Below are positions 61,307-64,000 of a stretch of 64,000 bases of DNA, in pieces. This stretch comes from Fratercula arctica (taxonomy: Eukaryota > Chordata > Aves > Charadriiformes > Alcidae). Each line of letters begins with the position of its first letter. The first letter of the stretch is position 1. The notes under the pieces were generated by a model. The model was not told the DNA's origin. It did no database searches and saw nothing but the letters and a program-made list of their open reading frames with translations. The position numbers and the translations under genes are program-made. The DNA is taken from NCBI GenBank assembly GCA_947846985.1, contig CANTUZ010000002.1, positions 11,453,587 to 11,517,586 on the forward strand. The letters are read 5' to 3'.

Positions 61307-62566
61307 CTACATTTAAATATAATAAGAATAAATTAGACATTTACTATTTGTTAAGAATGTTGCTAATAAATGCTTTTAAGTGTAATGCTGGAAAGCCAGT
61401 ATGAAAAGTAGGCAACAGAACCAGAAATAACTAGGAAAAAAGATACAAATTTCCTGGTAAAAGGAAATGGAAATAATGTGAAAATGCTTTATATCCTCAA
61501 GTATGAAGAAGAAATGGTAACATTATCACCAGGTTCTATAATTTTATTGTTAAAAAAGTCTACTCAAAAAAAATCCAAACCCAGCTACCACCTTATCAAA
61601 TCAGGATTAGAGGAAGCTCCCAAAACTCCTACATTCACCTGGCATAGCTATTAATTTAATGACCTATGTTCAATAATACATTCCCTCCAATGCCAATTCC
61701 AATTATTTATAAAAGATGTAGTAGCCTAACTGTTGCATTCCTTAATAAGAAGCTCATCTCTAGATAAAAGTGAAAGGATTATGTCCACTCTGGTGAAAGT
61801 ATGACTAGCTAAAATATACCAGCGCATGTTATTTCAAAACTACCCTACCAAGGTGATACGAGCTGTCAAGGGGCAACAGTTTGGGCATCTACCCAAGTCA
61901 CTCCATGCTGGCTACTTTGTTTTTAGAGAATTAGAACTCCTCTGAAACAAAATTTTCCTGATTTTACTTGGTTCAATAGCACTTTTATAAAAAGAGCTAT
62001 ACTCTGTGCAGTACATATCCTTTTCACTGAATGTTTCTGAAGCTTTTAATGGGAAGGAAAGCTTTTTAGATTTTGTTTGAGCAACTTGAAAATACTACTG
62101 ATCCGCAAATTTCAGATAATCAGATTATCGGACACAAATATTTTTCACCTTCTATATAATCTTCCACATAAGGATATCAAATCATTTGAGACACCAGGGT
62201 ATTTTATTTCACTATTTTTGCATGATAAATAAGTATCGACTTAGATATTAGATCGTCTTAGTTTTAAGGTCCATGTGAGAAGAGAAGAGGAAAAGAGAGA
62301 CCAGATAACAACACCTGCTAGGGAGTATAGTACTGCACCCAAGAGAGGAAACAAAAAGCTTTGATCTCCTCATTGTTGCAAAAGGTTATGACTGTTGTCA
62401 CCAGGGTTCATTGCTGGTGCCAAGAACTAAAAAAACCTACAAAGTAGTATCATACTAAAACCAAAAGAGCTATCAACAACATACCACTGTTAGAGAAAAA
62501 AATTAAAAAGCAATTACAGGATGTGATATTAGTATTTCCAAAGACTCATAAGGCTTTGTACTTTAC
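61307..62566 (-). other. NCAPG2: NCAPG2 intron (1.3 kb)
   Basis: Donor GTAAAG at 62,566, acceptor TGTAG at 61,307. AT-rich, no repeat or gene recognised. Confidence 0.8.
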
Positions 62567-62789
62567 CTATATTGGTAGGGGCAGTATATTCATAAGCATA
62601 TTGATAGAACTTCCTAGCTGCTGCTGAATTCATCTGGATGAGAGTAACACAGCGCTCACACCACACATCCTCAGGTTGGTTAATGGGAAAGAAAGAGTTG
62701 AATAAGAGGTTCACTATGCGTCGTGACACAGGCCGTGAATCAACTTCAAGACGAGCCAGAAGATGCTCCATGGGACAGATTTTCCAGAA
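62567..62789 (-). CDS. NCAPG2: NCAPG2 coding exon (most upstream in window)
   Basis: Acceptor TTCAAAAAG, donor GTAAAG. Reads FWKICPMEHLLARLEVDSRP, VSRRIVNLLFNSFFPINQPE, DVWCERCVTLIQMNSAAARK and FYQYAYEYTAPTNI. Mammalian NCAPG2 is nearly identical (FWKICPMEHILVRLETDSRP, VSRRLVSLIFNSFLPVNQPE, EVWCERCVTLVQMNHAAARR). HEAT-repeat helices. 223 nt, phase 0 in, phase 1 out. The internal ATG is not a start, because the frame and the conserved FWKICP lie upstream of it. Confidence 0.99.
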
Positions 62790-64000
62790 CTTTTTGAAGA
62801 GAGAAAAATATATTAGAGCAGTTAAAAAAATAGCGAGGAAAAAATAATCACCTATTAAGCGTTGTCCATATCAGAAGTCTCGACAAATATAAATAGCATT
62901 TACCAGAAAAGCATGAGCATTTTTACTTTTTACCAAAATACCACCACTTTCTTGAGGTCACATATTGCTGCAACAATGCTACTTTACTGTTCTGACGCAC
63001 CTCTAAACCTCCTGGTATCTCTGACAGAGCGGTAAAATTCTGGTTCAAGCAATGCCAGCTCAATACACCTGCTATACTAATGCAATTCCATAGGTATAGG
63101 GAAGACTTATTTACTCTACAAGGATATCACCACAAAATATAATTATTTCTCATTATGTGCCACATTTCATATTCTAATCATAGGACAAAGTAGGACCAAA
63201 TTACCTACACACCCTAAAAACGTGCATAGAACAGGACCCTTTCCAAAACCACCCTAAATCATAAGTGCATCCCATTGTCAGCAGAGCTCTAGCTTATTTC
63301 TAACACAGTAATTGAAGGTTATGAAATTCATAAATAAGCAGCGCGTTATGCCAGCAGTAATATCACTCACATTTGTAACTTTTGTGAGAAAATCTTGAAT
63401 TAGGCTGTGCACTTTCAGGTAAAAAAACAACAACAACAACAACAAAAAAAAAACAAACCACAAAACCAAAACAAACCCACCCAAAAAATAGGGTTTCTTC
63501 GCACTGAAAAATATTATTTTATTCTTGAGTAGAAATATTTGCAGCAGCTAATTCCCCCATGGTTTCAAACTATGAGCATCCCTACTAGAATTATCATAAA
63601 AGGTTAGTCCTCGGAGTAAGCATCAAAGTAATCCCATCCCAGAACTTACCAGAGATACATATTACATTTTTTAAAATAAATAGGAAGTTACTGCAAAACA
63701 TCTAATGCTTACTAGGATTTTTTTTCTTTTAGGTAAACCTGATCTTTTCTTTAGAAGATAAGAGTCTTTTACTACATAAAAATAAAGCACAGGCTCGATG
63801 GAAGATACCCATTATGCCTAAAGAATGAACTAATACCTAAAAAAACATCCCTGCAATTGAGAATTATCTTTTTCCTCTGCCTTTAATGGCAGCATATTCA
63901 GAATAATTCAGGAAAGCCAAAAAAATTGTTTGCTTGAACTTTCATACTGAATGACAAATATCTTTCAAACAAGAATTTTTTATACATTTAAGAGCAGCAC
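62790..64000 (-). other. NCAPG2: NCAPG2 intron (partial)
   Basis: The preceding exon, which should end in a sequence like KAVRAAK, is not found up to the window edge, so this is intron. It includes an A-rich (CAA)n tract at 63,421-63,487. An open frame over that tract (poly-Phe/Leu on the minus strand) is a by-product of the repeat. Confidence 0.8.
63421..63487. repeat. A-rich / (CAA)n simple repeat
   Basis: AAAAAAACAACAACAACAAC units followed by a longer A/C-rich stretch (AAACAAACC, AAAACCAAAACAAACCC). Intronic microsatellite. Confidence 0.85.

Larger units (their letters stand above)
42547..62789 (-). other. NCAPG2: NCAPG2 gene, 3' part (15 coding exons), condensin II subunit G2
   Basis: NCAPG2 (CAP-G2) is the HEAT-repeat subunit of condensin II, which works with NCAPD3, the kleisin NCAPH2 and the SMC2/SMC4 pair. 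The complex is nuclear through the cell cycle and drives early mitotic chromosome compaction and axial shortening. Fifteen exons, listed separately, were recognised by similarity to remembered mammalian NCAPG2. In transcript order they run from 62,789 down to the stop at 42,547. All introns are GT-AG; exon phases agree at all 14 junctions, and the joined length is 1,959 nt (652 residues plus stop). That is the C-terminal 57% or so of a protein of about 1,140 residues, so the N-terminal half and the promoter lie right of the window. The C-terminal region diverges most from mammals but keeps length and exon structure. There are no frameshifts or premature stops, so the gene looks functional. Confidence 0.96.

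Noticed and set aside
63278..63484. Minus-strand frame with a Phe/Leu-rich start followed by FYLKVHSLIQDFLTKV
   Set aside because: The hydrophobic part is translation of the (CAA)n tract. The rest does not match the NCAPG2 exon expected upstream and has no matching phase.
1..64000. A novel defence, mobile or biosynthetic system
   Set aside because: Every supportable feature belongs to a vertebrate locus with two known genes and CR1 retroelements; nothing pointed to an undescribed system.

Overview
This is a vertebrate nuclear window, most likely from a bird. The interspersed repeats I can recognise are CR1 LINEs of the avian type. They are 5'-truncated, carry the 3' tail built on the ATTCTATG octamer, and encode the C-terminus of the CR1 reverse-transcriptase ORF (HWNRLPRE motif). 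Both identifiable genes are ordinary vertebrate genes split by GT-AG introns. There are no operons, phage, CRISPR arrays or bacterial elements, and I found no new biological system. Turtle or crocodilian origin is not strictly excluded, because they also carry CR1.

Layout. (1) 1-24,685 is AT-rich non-coding DNA that I assign to the first intron of PTPRN2 (phogrin/IA-2beta), transcribed on the minus strand. It holds two CR1 remnants. (2) About 24,160-25,250 is a strong CpG island with PTPRN2 exon 1 (signal peptide, 24,686-24,803, minus), a near-consensus RE1/REST site about 130 bp upstream of the start codon, Sp1-type GC boxes, and a six-copy 41-bp minisatellite just inside intron 1. (3) About 25,260-42,100 is intergenic, with two clear CR1 copies, one old degenerate CR1, long homopolymer tracts and a few GC-rich patches. 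(4) 42,547-62,789 on the minus strand holds the last 15 coding exons of NCAPG2, the condensin II subunit G2. (5) 62,790-64,000 is NCAPG2 intron; the 5' half of the gene lies beyond the right edge.

The NCAPG2 model is the best supported. Fifteen exons found by similarity to remembered mammalian NCAPG2 all have GT-AG borders, and their phases join without a break over 1,959 nt (652 codons plus stop). The order PTPRN2 promoter, then NCAPG2 3' end, both transcribed leftwards, matches the human 7q36.3 order as I remember it, which supports the PTPRN2 call from its single short exon. The two genes are neighbours but not functionally linked: one makes a secretory-granule membrane protein of neuroendocrine cells, the other a chromosome-condensation subunit.
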